Shown: positions 47,560 to 59,930 of the stretch, one piece after another
Layout: each line of letters opens with the position of its first letter
Position numbering within the stretch: the first letter of the stretch is position 1
Origin: Camellia lanceoleosa
Lineage: Eukaryota > Streptophyta > Magnoliopsida > Ericales > Theaceae
DNA: 64,000 bases
Assembly: GCA_025200525.1 (NCBI GenBank)
Contig: CM045762.1
Location: 107,658,682 to 107,722,681, forward strand
Direction of reading: 5' to 3'
Translations under genes and position numbers: made by a program
Notes under the pieces: model-generated
What the model saw: the letters and a program-made list of their open reading frames with translations, nothing else
What the model was told of the DNA's origin: nothing
Database searches by the model: none

Positions 47560-50500
47560 TGTAGACGCGCCCGTGGGGGCTTCACTCTACAGTTCGCAGG
47601 ACTCTTCTTTTTGTTTGTTGCGGTTCTAAATCTGAACCAAAGAGTCCACCTCTGGCAAATCGTTTTAAAAGCAGTTTTGAAAGTAGTGCCAAACATGGAC
47701 TGCTTTGCCAGATTACAGAGTCGCCACCTAAATATTTAAAATGGGAAATTTAGGAAACCCTGACTCGGTGCCGAAGGCCACACGTCCGTCATCACCAAAG
47801 TTACTCGGCTCGGAGCTTGGAATGCGATTGGGGAAGGTCGACTATGAGCACCCCCCTCTCGCCGGTCAAACGGCCTCTACTAACCGTGATATCCGTTTTT
47901 GAAAACATTACATGTTCTTATTAGGTTATTAGCCTAGAATTACTATGTCATGCTTGCATGACGAACAAGTATAGACTAGATTGCCTAATTTGGAAATAAA
48001 CATTACATATCCGTTTTGTCTCGGCGTGTTAGATTTTGCTACTACTTGCAAGTAGGCTAAAATGCGGATTTCAATGAGTACTCCCAACTCAAGTAATCCA
48101 ACCTCCACCCACAGCATACAAGCAGTTTATCATGTAAGCATTTAGCCGCATGGCAATCCTATTGTCATGGCAAACAATCACACGCATGCGGTATGCTAAA
48201 AGCAAGAACACTTACATCGTACTCCGTGCGAAAAAAGTAAACTAGTTAGCAAAACATGCATGACCTAGTTCATGTTAAGTGGCTAATGCAACACGAGCAT
48301 AAATGCAATCTAGAGTAGGCTCGGCTAACCCTAAATATGTCATGTGAAATGCTATCACGTATACGTATTCAATTTGGAATTGAAAATTGCAATGCGGTTT
48401 GTATGATGTCCGAGCAGGTGCATGTAAACAAATGCATGAAATGCACACATGCGTTGCATAAGGTATGCTAAAATAAGTATGCCCTAATCTACCATAGCGA
48501 GGTAAATAAAAGGAGAAAGAAATGGGGTTGGAAGACATACACCCACTCACACACACTTATTACAATTTCGCCCTCACTCGGAGGGACCGAATAAATATAC
48601 AAAACCAAATAAATAATTAACTAAACTAGCTAATTAAATATTACAAATTAACTAAATTAATTAAATAAATTAATAAATCTAATTAAGCATTAAATGCCTC
48701 GGGATGAGGGCTAATTGCGGCGCGCGCCCGGGACTCACTCGGAATCACACTGCCGTGCACGGGTTGCCTCTGTTTCCTCTGCTCTTCAGCTCAAAAAATT
48801 CCCAAAACTTCAGGAGTACCTCCCAGAACACTGAGAAGCATTATCGGCTCAGACAGAGGGCCACCGGCTGAGGAGAATTGCCATCGGCACTAAATTTCAT
48901 TATCGGCTGCTCAGGGGCAGCCGGTCGGCACTAAAAAGTGCCGGTCGGCACAAAGTGTTCTGCAAAACCTGCAACTCACAGCAGCAGAGGGAACAAAAGG
49001 CAAGGCAATGCAATTCAAGGTATATATGCACCAAACACATCCCAAATCGTGCTATGGACTTAAAAGGGCATGTGCCTCGATTCACGGACCTGTCGCGCAT
49101 TTCCATGCGTGATGGCCCTAAGGACCAAGAATGCAACTTTGATTTCAAATGCATGCAATGCAAACAAAGGTGCCAAACCTCTATCAAACTCACTTCAAGA
49201 GGCTTGGCATGCATAATGCCAATGCAACCCTAAGCATGTCATCTAGCATGCAATATGGCAATGCAATGCAAGAATATTGTTGTGTAAACATACAAGCATG
49301 CAAAGCAAAGTAGGAATGGACTTACACATGAATTGGACAGCTCTAAAAGGCCCAAGAACAGTGGCCAAGATGCCTAAAGATGGGGTCTAAACACACGCAC
49401 ACATGCACATATTAAGACACCAACACTTGAGCATAATAAACAACATTCAAGTACACTTGAAATGAGTTAAACATGGACTACTAGCATGCAACTTAGGCTC
49501 TGAAATTCATACAAAACACATGGCCAAAACATGCAACAAAGCAAGCCAAACAAAGCATGCAACTAGCCTATGCTTGAGGCAAGCTCAAGAGCGCATTGAA
49601 CCACATCTATGCAAAGCAAACAAGGCATGCATTGAACAACCTAAATCAGGTTTCTAGCATGTTAAAACAAGGCCAAATGTCCACTTAGATGGCATCTAAG
49701 AAGCTTAAGCATGAAGGCATGCAACAAGACCAAAACATGGAGTACTTAACACACACCTTTAAAGCATTAAAGAGGCATGCAAGGCAATCAATCAAGCATG
49801 TATGAGGGACTGAAATAGCATGGAAGATGGTCCCAACCATCAAAAACAAAGCTAGAATAGCATACCACATATTCATGCTTTTGAGGCCTACAAGCCAAAT
49901 ACAAAGGGGCTACAAAATACATGCTAAGATTGGCCAAAATAGCTATGGACAGAGCTAAAGCATGACAAAATAAGCCTACAAGCTTCACAAATGCAAGCCT
50001 AAAACATGCTAGAAATATAGGCTAACAAGCTAGTCATGTTAAAAGGCAATATTAAGGCATTACAAAGTAACTATGCAAATCATGCAAAGAGTACTAAAAC
50101 CCACTTGAAAGCATGCTATAATATGACAATATAAGCATGATAAACAACCAAAACATGCTCAATACACAACTAAACATGGAGCTCTCTTAAGGAGCCAACC
50201 TTGTCCTTTTCAAGGACATCAAGGAGAGGGGGTGGCCCTCTCCTTCTTGTGACTTCAAGGCATGCTCTTCACCACTGGAATCCCCCAAGATTTGTGGTGA
50301 AAAAATCCCAAGACAAAATCTCGGATCTCTCCAAAATGGTACAAAAAGTGCCCTTTTCAAGGCCTAAAAGGTGGTCAAAGTCCCTCCAACCACAAACCAC
50401 TCTTAATACACAATAAAGAGAGTCAAAAATCAGAACTTTTATGTGCCAAACACTAAGCTCAAAAACTGTTTTAAACTAGGTAAAAACAAGTTGCAAAAAT

Positions 50501-51256
50501 GGGGAATAAAGTGTAAGTTTCTTACCCTTGTTGACTACCTTCACAAAGGTTGTTGTGCTTGGTCCCTTGAGCTCCAATCGGTCAAGAATCACCAAAACTA
50601 ACCTTTAGAACCTCTGAACCAAGAAAGGTGGGACACTAGGTGCTAGTGTGCAAAAGTAAGGCACAAAACACCTAGTTAAACAAGAGAATGAGAGAGATAT
50701 AGAAGTTATATCTATTCTAACCCTAAAACCGAGCTTGGCTCTCTCTAACAATAGCTAACACTCTGAAATTTTCTAACCTTTAAGCCAAGAGGAGAGCTTC
50801 CCTCTTATAGGCCAAAAGCTTACAAGCTTGGCCACTAAGCAAGCCCATCCCTCCATACACGTGTATGGAGGAAACAAGATACAAACATTTGTGAAAATAT
50901 CTCACCAAGCAAGTGCACGATGGTCGGCGAGGGCAAAATGGTCATTCGCCCAAAAGCAGTGCCGGCAAGCACAAAATAGTGCCGACCGGCACAATATAGT
51001 GCCGGTGACAACTTCTGAGCCGGTAGCCTCTAGCCCGGCCCGGTGGTGTGTGGGGATGCCTCGAAGGCATTCCACGCCTCAAAGGCAAATCACAGTGTTT
51101 GGTGCAAAACCAAACACAAGCGGTCGAGTTCGGAGGTCTGAGGCACGCACGCTGGCCGAGAACTCAGGAACTCCAAGCGAACACACATGGATAATCACCG
51201 AGTGTTCCAGCGGTGGCGTCAAGTCTTGAGGGCGGTCAAAAATGGGGTGTCTCTGA
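47560..51256 (-). repeat. 3' LTR of element C (3.7 kb)
   Basis: Minus strand start TCAGAGACACCCC, end GGGCGCGTCTACA. TATA-like CTATAAGAGG at 50801-50810, GCCGGC/GTCGGC clusters near 50920-51020 and 48840-48955, and one hairpin unit near 48044-48062 (CTACTTGCAAGTAG). Minus- and plus-strand ORFs are short and are duplicated in the 5' LTR because the DNA is. Confidence 0.85.
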
Positions 51257-51267
51257 TTGCCCTCTTT
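51257..51267 (-). other. Polypurine tract of element C
   Basis: Minus strand AAAGAGGGCAA directly before the LTR start. Confidence 0.7.
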
Positions 51268-52087
51268 GTGAACTTCGAAAGTCATAACAATGGCGGAGTG
51301 AATGTCAAAGCCGAGGCGACCCATTTTGACAAGGCGAAGACTTGGACAAACATGCAAAGCGCAAATGGTTGAACTACTTAAAGGCGCCTCGTATCCCTTA
51401 AGGAATCAAACCGGCGTAGTTCATGCAAGAGGCACACATGCCAGCGATAAGATATCGCCCGTGGCGGGGGCAAAGTCTGGCTGAAAATGCAAGCCAAGCA
51501 TAACTTATGATCATGCAAAGAAAGGCGTAATGAGGCACACATGCGGCATTATAAGCTAACATGCAACGATCTACACTACAATGTAGAAAGGATGTAAGAG
51601 AATTATGCAATTCTCAAAAGCGTCTCACTTTCGGAGAGATACAATACAATGCGACTCGTCCGGTTTCACGGTGATAAATGAGCCGTACATACAATATCGT
51701 GCTGGAAAGAAAACAAACTTAGGTACAATATGATTAACAACATGCATGTCATATGCAATGTGAATCTTGAATGGTATGCAATATATACAAAACTATGTAT
51801 AGATAATGCAAATGAAAATGTAGTGCAATTAAAACTAAATGCGAACTACATGCGAGGGCAATTGAGTCATGATTCAATCATGGCGGTTCAAAACCTCACA
51901 AATGTCAAATTGATTGATGGAGGTAACAAGTCCGTCTCCCATAGATCGATGTCGATCTATGAGTGCCATACGGACACAAGAACAAGTATTGGGTGGATTG
52001 ACATGAGTGGGGTGGCGACGTGATGAAAGAACAATGATCCTAATCGGATGCAACAATTACACTACAATGTAATGGAAATGGATAAAT
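51268..52087. other. Non-coding stretch inside element C near the 3' LTR
   Basis: Its first part resembles 45620-46010 of element F (GACAAGGCNGAAGAC-, ACTACAATG(T/C)AGAAAGGATGTAAG- and GAATTATGCAATTCTC-type stretches). I see no gene. Confidence 0.5.
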
Positions 52088-52545
52088 GATACAATGGATA
52101 TGGCAGCGGGCCAAACCAAATCTTGTCTAGGAAAGGCATGTACACATACAACCCATGTCTAACACGACAGCGGTGCCGCTACCCTCTAGGCTCGGACACA
52201 AAAGCTCGACAAGCGTAGCCGACCACGAAAAATATGGGCACATACGGACCAAGCTCAACTTGGAAAGGCGCCAAGCCATAGATGGAAGGTGATGCAATGG
52301 ATGCATGCAATGGAATAGATACAATGGATATGGCAGCGGGCCAAACCAAAACTTGCCTAGGAAAGGCATGTACACATACAACCCATGTCTAACACAGCGG
52401 TGCCGCTACCCTCTAGGCTCGGACACAAAAGCTCGACAAGCGTAGCCGACCACGAACAACATGGGCACATACCAGACCAAGCTCGACTTGGAAAGGCGCA
52501 AGCCATAGATGGAAGGTGATGCAATGGATGCATGCAGCTACAATG
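52088..52545 (-). repeat. Two tandem copies of a 230-bp unit
   Basis: GATACAATGGATATGGCAGC begins both copies, at 52088 and 52318. They are nearly identical, but the first reads ACGGACC where the second reads ACCAGACC, one of the recurrent CAG-linked differences in this window. Confidence 0.85.
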
Positions 52546-52689
52546 CAATGGGTATTTACAGAAAATGCATGACATATGCACTATACTACAATGATGCATG
52601 ACATATGCATTTTTTTTTTGTTGTTTTTTGTAATGCAATGCATGACATATGCAATATTTACAATGATGCGTGACAATGCGTGTTGATGC

Positions 52690-53040
52690 AATGACTATGA
52701 TTGCGATTTTCCCTATCTTACCAACCGGGCGATACACTAGGTTGGTTCGATTATCGAAATTGAGGCGTGAACCGCCGCCTCAACCTATGGGGCTACCATC
52801 TGATTTCAAGCGAGGTACATCACGGGTATTTAAACCAGACTTTAGTCTCGGAAATTCGAACCTTTGCGTTCTAGGCATAAGCCGTTCGAACTCTAGTTTT
52901 CACCGTCGATTGATCTTCTAGGAACTCACATGAGCATAGGCGGTGGCTTTACGGACCACGAAAGTCGTTGACACGACAAAACCGAAGAATTGCACCTTGA
53001 GGATTTAAGGTCTCCTAGGCGGGATGCGGCGTATGCATGA
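52690..53040 (-). other. Conserved non-coding block (element C copy)
   Basis: Inverted relative of 24371-24830 in element A. No ORF. Position relative to the 3' LTR is also similar. Confidence 0.55.
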
Positions 53041-53580
53041 CAATGCATGTTTTGTTTTTCTTTGAAATCTTGGCATGTAGCGGCTTTGAATGCATGATAA
53101 TGCAAATGGCGGGTTTAAGGTCTCATGGGACCTAGGGGGGCAACCGATGAGGTCGCTAAACAATGCGATGGAATGCATGCCAAATGCAATGAGGTGCACA
53201 ACACTAGCGCTATGGAATGCATGCCAAATGCAATGAGGTGCTCTTGTAATGCAGGAGGTCTTACACCTCCGAGGACTTAAGGTCTCCTAGGCCGGGCGTG
53301 TTTAAGGTCTCGCCCGGACGGGGCAAGCTGTTACCACGATATTCAAGGGCATGCGATGCAAAATGGGGCAATTGAGGCAGCGTGTCTCAAAAGATGGAAA
53401 ATGGAGTGCAATGAGGTACCGTGCCTCAAAGGATGGAAAATGAAATGCAAATGAGGGTGCGCTAAGCGGTAGCGACGAAATCGTGCCAAATGCAATGAGG
53501 CGACTTAACACACGAAGGTCTTGCACCTCCAGGATTTAAGGTCTCCTAGGCCGAGGCGTGTTTAAGGTCTCGCCCGGACC
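53001..53580 (-). repeat. Repeats with TTAAGGTCTCCTAGG at about 265-bp spacing
   Basis: GGATTTAAGGTCTCCTAGG or a variant occurs near 53001, 53273 and 53532, and TTTAAGGTCTCGCCCGGA occurs near 53300 and 53560. The complement AGGAGACCTTAAAT occurs twice in element A (24322-24338 and 24377-24391). Confidence 0.65.
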
Positions 53581-53639
53581 ATGGGCAATTGTATAATGTG
53601 ACACACGTATCACGGGATGCGAAAACAATGTGAGTGAAG

Positions 53640-53945
53640 AAGAAAGCGAAACAAGAGGCACGCATACCTCATTGGATGGAAAATGAAGTGCAAAAGCGAG
53701 GCCTACATGCCTCGAGATGCAATGAAATGCGAAATGGGGCACCGTACCTCATTTGATGGAAAATGAAGTGCAAAAGCGAGGCGTCGTGCCTCGAGATGCA
53801 ATGAAATGCGAAATGAGGCACCGTACCTCATTTGATGGAAAATGAAGTGCAAAGCGAGGCGTCGTGCCTCGAGATGCAATGAAATGCGAAATGAGGCACG
53901 CGTACCTCATTTGATGGAAAATGAAATGCAAAATGAAGCGGTATG
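53640..53945 (-). repeat. 79-bp tandem array in element C
   Basis: Three to four units of about 79 bp with GTGCCTCGAGATGCAATGAA and GTACCTCATTTGATGGAAAA. Minus-strand frames are open for 130-150 codons through the array and give repetitive His/Phe/Ser-rich peptides, which I do not call. Confidence 0.75.
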
Positions 53946-54242
53946 ACCGCATGCCACATGACAATGCAAAAGCGGTGCAAGTCGCGAGAGCGTGCGAGAT
54001 GGCGCGATACGATCGCGCCGGACAACATGATGGATGCCGTGACACACAGGCAACTTTTGGATCTCCGTAGATGACAAAAGGATACAAAGGATACATTCTT
54101 CGCGAAATTGAGCACCACGCATAGTAGAGGCGGTCCGAAGTCAAAAGCGGAGGCGGTTGAGCATCGGGGGCGCATTTTCTCGTATTTTCTTGAGACTTGA
54201 AGACCCAAAGTGATCATATAGCCCAAACAAGGCCCAAGGAAC

Positions 54243-54331
54243 ACCACCGGTTGGGTGGAATGGCCACCGGTGATAAAAAACTTCATCGGCACAAAAAGTG
54301 CCGGCCAAGCACAAAAATGTGCCGGCCGGCA
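54243..54331. promoter_or_regulatory. CCGG-palindrome cluster upstream of the antisense TATA box
   Basis: CACCGGTTGG, GGCCACCGG, GTGCCGGCC and GTGCCGGCCGGC lie together, the same motif style found upstream of the LTR TATA boxes. It ends about 45 bp before the TATA box on the plus strand. Confidence 0.45.
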
Positions 54332-54374
54332 AAGGATTCTTGTCGAGGCGATTACGCCATTTCACCTTGGGCTT

Positions 54375-54383
54375 TATAAAATA
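54375..54383 (+). promoter_or_regulatory. TATA box of the antisense PMD pseudogene
   Basis: TATAAAATA is followed by a CT-rich patch (54419-54465, CTCTCTCTCTCTATAG) as in plant core promoters. The first ATG of the PMD reading (MADDVPHVG) is at 54727. This is a plus-strand promoter inside a minus-strand element. Confidence 0.55.
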
Positions 54384-54726
54384 GGGCTTGAAGCCCTATT
54401 TCTTCACTTTCTTCCTTGAGATCTCTCACTCTCTCTCTCTATAGTCTCTTTCTCTCCTCCTTTGCTCATTTCTTTGAGTTTTAGCGCCATTTTATTACGT
54501 CGGATTCGCGATCTCCTTCGCGTTTGGACATTTTCAGCGAACAAATCTTTGTTTGGGATTTCCTTGCTATTTTCACCTTTTAGGACTCGTTCCTTGGTTT
54601 CCTCTATATTTCCGTATATTCCCATCTTGACCTTCCGGCCATTTCGGCCCTCTCGGGTTGACTTTGCGGTTGACTTTTCGCATTCGGCCCGTTTTCATCT
54701 TCGGCTCATTTTCACCACCACTACAC

Positions 54727-57700
54727 ATGGCGGACGATGTTCCACATGTCGGGACTCCCGGATCTTGAGATGGATCCGGGGTCGAGCTCTTACCAGGCGG
54801 CGCCCTTCGATCCGGCGACCTATCGCCCGACCATCCGTGCTACCACGCGGACTCCGCCACTTCGCGGCCGAGGGCTTTGGATCGAGAGGTTACATTGCGT
54901 GGCGGCCTCCACTTGTCTTTTAGCGTCGTAGGTAACACTCTTGCCTCTTATTTTACGCAATGTAGGATTTTTACATTGCCGCCATAGCTAACTGAACCCA
55001 TCAACTGCTTGATCCTGATGTGCTGTATTGTAGTTGATTGTGGACAACTTCGTAACTGACATCTGCTTAGGACCGACGCACATGCACACACACTGCACTA
55101 GACCCAAACACACGGCATACATCCTGCTTTAAATTTACTAACACGGTGCTCATTTGAACGAAAACTTCGCCGCATGCGGACTTGCGAAAACTACACAAAC
55201 ACGCAGACATATCACCGTCGTTTACTGATCCTCACAGAACAGCGACATATCACGACCGCAATCTACCTTTGGGATCTGAAACCCGATATCTGCTTGAATC
55301 TAAAAATGTGCACACATGCACCAAGTTTACAGGAGCATCAAAACACTTGATGTATCACGTGCTTTGTAGTTCTTTGTAAGCACACGGCACCGGTATCTTG
55401 TTAGAAATCGAAAACTTGCACGCATGCTATATTTACTCTAGAGTTTTTCATGCCTTTAGAAAAAGATAAATCGGTGTATTCATCATTAGCTTGGCTGTAC
55501 TTTTAAGCAGAGATTCCCATACCATCATGGGTATGGGAGCGTCGCTTCGCACTTAGTGCGTGAGCTTCAGGAGGTTCGTTACATCGTGAGCGAGGGGGCC
55601 GGCGTTCTGCGAGGACTTACGGGCTTTACGCTTGCGAGCCTCTTCTTGCATACTGGCGAAGGTGGTGGGACACCTGGTCGTTTCACTGTCGGCGGCCGGG
55701 GACATAGCGATGACCCCTTACGACTTCTCGATGCTTACTGGCCTCGGCGTGGGGGGTGATGCGATCCCCTTTGATACAGACATGGTCGAGCGGGTCGCCG
55801 CTCAGGTCTATTTACTCGGGGCAGCTCTGCCTCTCGCTTCGCCCGGCTTTGTCCGCTACTCTTGGTTTGAGGCGATTTAGGGCCCACATGCCCTTGGTGA
55901 TGCGACTCAGATGACCCCGAGCGTGGATTGAATGCACCAGCGGCTTCGATGTTTACGCTAGGGGCGGCGATCTTCGCCCGGCCAGGCGAACCTGATGCCT
56001 CTCTGCCTCCTCGGCCTTTGGTGGATGTCGAGACATTTTGCGTTTTGATTGGGGTGGTGCGGCTCTGCCACCCTCTATGGCTATATGAGTTCGGTTTCCC
56101 GCGGCAGTGGACTGTTGCTCGGGGTCTTCTGGCGGGCTTGGGAGGTATGTCTCCTTCTCTGCTTTACATTTTTGCTCTACATACTTTCTGTATTCTACTT
56201 GTACTGCTCACCTTGTTGTATCTTGTACACGCAGCACACATATACCGTACCACGGTTCACACTATACCCTCTGCTCAATACACCGCACAACACATGGCTC
56301 TGATATTTCTGCTTTGTTCTACATTTTGCTTTATCTGATGATGCTCTGATATCGGTTTTCTGTTGTGGGTGTATGCCTACTTTCAGTGGAGCAGTGCAAT
56401 GACGGAGAACTCCTCTGGGCGTCCCCTTCTCTCGCCGCTTTGATGGGAGGTGCACACGGCGACCGGGACACCTTGACTTCTTCGGCGTTACTTTGACACC
56501 ATTACCCTGCGGGTATGTTTTACTTGTAGTTCATCAAGTTTCGTTTTCCTTGTATATTTGCAATACCAATAGATAACAAAGCGTATTTCGATTTGAGATC
56601 ACTGGCGACCATGGGCTCCTTTACTGCTGATGACGAGGATCGTCTGCCGTCTTAGAGACCTCTCGTTCTGGATTCTTTTGGAGGGCGATGCAGTCGGGCT
56701 TGGTACTGGGAGGCGTTTTCTCGCCGAGACCCTTGGGTTGCAGGCGAGATAGTCGGTTCACCCTCCGAGCATATGAGGATCTTGAGAGGTTCCTTGTTGA
56801 CGGATGGTGGACTACACCCTTGGTGGGCGGCGACGGTTTCAGGCGGCGACTATTACGATGCGTCCGGACTTTTATCATCGACCTCGAGTGGTGGCGCCGA
56901 GTTGATCGAGAGACTGCGGTGCGGTAGCCGAGGCGAAGGTGGGGACGAGGCGGGACGAATCCGCGGGCTCGAGCTCGAGTCCGGCGGCGAGTGCGAGAGG
57001 GGCGAGTGCGGTTGGCTGCTCTGCCTACTATGTTGTGTCTGAGGCGAGCGGGGAGACCTACGAGATCCTTTGCTCCTCCTCATTTGGTCATGAGTTGGTA
57101 GCATTCTGACTTGCCTCGGTATGTATCACTTTATTTACGCATCGGCATTGTTATTTCACTTGGTTCATTCGGATATCCCAGAATCTTGATGTATTTAATA
57201 CTTTTTGAGACTTCTTCGAGTATACCCGTCGATCTGTGGAGTTGAATGCCTCCTGCTTTGGGGATCTTTGCGCCGGACTCTCGGCGCCTTGACCGCCTAC
57301 GGCTTGCCGGTATGTTCTATTGACCACGATCTCAAATCATATTACATTTCACACAATCGCTATCTTGCACAAAAATCGTGCTCACGGCTTTCGCCTGCTT
57401 TCATACTCGATACTGCTGCATTACTGTCTTGATAAACTGCATCGCGGCATTCACACTGTGCATACCCTGCATCCCAGCGATAGACCGCTCACGGTTTCGA
57501 TGTGTTTACTCTTTGTACTTCGGCCTCCTTTCGATCCCTCCGGTGGGTGGCTATTGCGGCTGGGCCGCCCCTTGCGACCTGGGATGGCAGGGCGTTCCCT
57601 CGTACCAGAGGAGGGCATTCTCATGCGTGGAGTAGCTCATGAGCTGCGATCCCAGATGATGAGTCAGGAGAGGAGAGAGGGAGGTGGGGCATCGAGGAGG

Positions 57701-57752
57701 AGGCAGGGGACTTCGGCTCGGGCTCGAACGGTGATGCTCTGATGATGCTCTG
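54727..57752 (+). pseudogene. Plant mobile domain (PMD, aminotransferase-like) gene, multi-exon, broken
   Basis: Antisense to element C. Recognisable pieces in order: MADDVPHVG start (54727); RELQEVRYIVSEGAG (about 55559); RWWDTWSFH (about 55646) and, after a frame change, MTPYDFSMLTGLGVGG then IPFD, the most typical PMD core; LASPGFVRYSWFE; ATLYGYMSSVSRGSG and FWRAWEV (to 56144); RRYFDTITLR (to 56512); DHWRPWAPLL, then FLAETLGLQAR (about 56600-56745). Coding-like pieces end in splice-donor sequence: GTAACA at 54932 and GTATGT at 56145, 56513, 57119 and 57310. Acceptor-like TTTCAG lies at about 56379-56384. Stops and frame changes break every piece. PMD proteins of the MAIN/MAIL1 type act in transcriptional silencing in Arabidopsis, and PMD genes are known to travel with transposable elements. 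Exon borders are inference. Confidence 0.75.
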
Positions 57753-59000
57753 CCGGGAAGAGGGCGAGGCGGATCCCCGGCGAGGCCAGCGATGATGATC
57801 CTGAGACCTGCTATTTTCTTTTTTTTACTGTACCTTTTCCCTTTTGTAGATAGAGCACTATGTACTGCCGCAGGCAGGTTTTTGCTTTCCAAACTGTGTA
57901 CTGGAAAAGATTATATATAAACAAACTTTTTGTCTAAAAGAGTGTTATATCTGTATGTTTACGTATACCTGCACATTTCATACTTTGCATCGCATTGCAT
58001 CATACCACACCTCAAATGTAAATGGCATTGATATCTTGTTTAACAAAACAACCAAGCATTTGCCTGCTTGATATGAGGATAACCAATCAACTAGCGAAAT
58101 AATTCAAATAAGCCACGGCTCAAGCTGAATACCTGACCCATGCTCTGCTGAGGATTAATCTCTTTGAGGATTGATCGCATTTAGCCCATAATTGATTCGG
58201 TTCATTCCGCACCTGACAAACTTTTGAACAATGACCCTCAATCGGCGAGAGGCGGATCCGAAAGCGATATGGTTGCAGTTGAAACACCTCGGATGTCTCA
58301 AATCTTCCCTTTCCTTTTCTTGCCTTGCACGGATGTAGAGAATGGCACAGCATTCTGAGTACGAGCAATTGCTTTTTGGAAGAGGATGGGTTTTCAACCG
58401 GGGTATCGAGCCTACCACAGGACGCGACGAGACAGACTCAAACGAAGAAACAAAAGGCACACGACCTAGCACAACGAGACACACTCGGAAAAGACTCAAA
58501 GCGAACATTGAGACTGATAAGTCAAAAGACACGACACACGGACATGTTTTTTTTTTTTTAATAAAAGACCTCAGGTTTGAGGAGCCAATTCCTCCGGGTA
58601 GGTTTCCCACCCCTTCTGATTTGTGTGACTCTCACATCACTCGACCCTCAGGCTCGGTTTTTCTCTCAAAAACCCTTCTCTCATTTTTCTCTCAACTTAC
58701 TCCTCTCTATTCTTTAATCTCTCATTTTGCATCCCTCCCCAGGGTAAATGACAGATGAATAGGAAGTTGCGGGTTCATATCCAACGCCGTTAGCTCGCGG
58801 CTATTCCTTCTGGCGAATAGAGTGCCTCTCGGGCAATCCGGTTAACGGGGGAAGGCAGGACTGACTCAATCGTGCCCCTAGTTCGTTATTATGACCATTT
58901 TTATTTTCTCCTTAAAAGCAGTTTTGATCAAAATGAGAGTCGGATTAACACACTTATTCAATTTTGATTTGAAAATCATGCGAATCGGTGTGAGCCTTTG
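57753..59000. other. Non-coding interior of element C
   Basis: 57860-58010 resembles 47250-47400 of element F. 58330-58780 is the inverted relative of 12010-12500 in element A and holds a T-run at 58547-58559. No gene is supported. Confidence 0.5.
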
Positions 59001-59139
59001 AAAATTCTCCTTTTGGGGTCCAAACATGGTCCAATTTTAAAGATGGAAAAGTTTTTGAGAAAATAAGTCAACCTCGTGAAATTTTTCAAAAACTATTTTT
59101 GCAAATAAGCGATGCTCAACAAGCATGAAACTTACCCTC

Positions 59140-59300
59140 GAGACATGCAACCTCGGATCGGAGGCAATGGAAAATTGCCCCTTGCTTGAAGGGGAATATA
59201 GCGGAAAGTTGCCCCTAGTTTGAATGGTAACTTAGGGCAACTTTTGGACATGGATGGCAATGGGTGGCAGCGGAAAGTTGCCCTTGTTTGGATGATGCAG
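59140..59300 (-). repeat. Imperfect repeats with GGAAAGTTGCCC
   Basis: Inverted relative of 11205-11335: several units with AAAATTGCCCC, GGAAAGTTGCCC and GGGCAACTTTTGG, self-complementary in pairs. Confidence 0.5.
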
Positions 59301-59542
59301 CGGCATCTTGTGCGTCACTCCTTATTGATGACGACCGGACCCTCGGGGCGGAGAAGTCGAAGATGGCTTGAATCAATATATGGACACATCCTTGAAAGGT
59401 GTTGGCGGTTGGGCTTCAAGAAAATTGATCCGCAATTCCGGCCATTGTGGCCGAGGCGGATTAGGAGGAGGCAAGTGACCAAAACCATGACATGGTGAGG
59501 CGCTATGAAAGCGTTGAAATTTGGACTTCAGGATGAAGTTGC

Positions 59543-59579
59543 CTACGTATCCCAAACATGGGAATCAAGCCTTACGTAG
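59543..59579 (-). ncRNA. Conserved CTACGTA/TACGTAG stem-loop (element C)
   Basis: Inverted copy of 11041-11077 with both stems intact: CTACGTA/TACGTAG outside and TCCCA/TGGGA inside. Confidence 0.5.
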
Positions 59580-59619
59580 TTCCGGTCAAGGTACTCTCGG
59601 GTATTTTAACCTTCACTAT

Positions 59620-59930
59620 TTTCAGGCTCTAACTTTTGCCAAGGCGCCTGTTGCAGGTTTTCGACCTTGCGAGCTTCTTTTTCTTTTTCTTTTTCTTTTC
59701 AATTCTTCTTTTTTCTTTTGTTTTCTTTTGGGCTCTAACTTTTGCCAAGGCGCCTAATGCGGGTTTTCGACCTTGCGAGCTTCTTTTTCTATATATTTTT
59801 TTGCATTACTTTTTTTTCTTTTTTTTTTTTTCTTATCTTTTTTTCATTCTTTTCTTTGCTCTAACTTTTGCCTGGGTCGCCCTTCCGGGTTTTCGGCCCA
59901 GCGAGCCTCTCAAAGGGTAAAAGTGTAGCA
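59620..59930 (-). repeat. Three blocks of GCTCTAACTTTTGCC separated by pyrimidine-rich runs
   Basis: Blocks near 59625, 59730 and 59858 (GCTCTAACTTTTGCCNNGG, then TTTTCG(A/G)CC and GCGAGC) are separated by TTTTTCTTTTT tracts. Element A has two blocks in inverted orientation at 10697-11030. Confidence 0.7.

Noticed and set aside
48275..50000. Plus- and minus-strand ORFs of 60-105 codons in the LTRs of element C, repeated at 62355-63959
   Set aside because: They recur only because the LTR is duplicated. They overlap on both strands, lack domains and have no counterpart in the LTRs of A or F.
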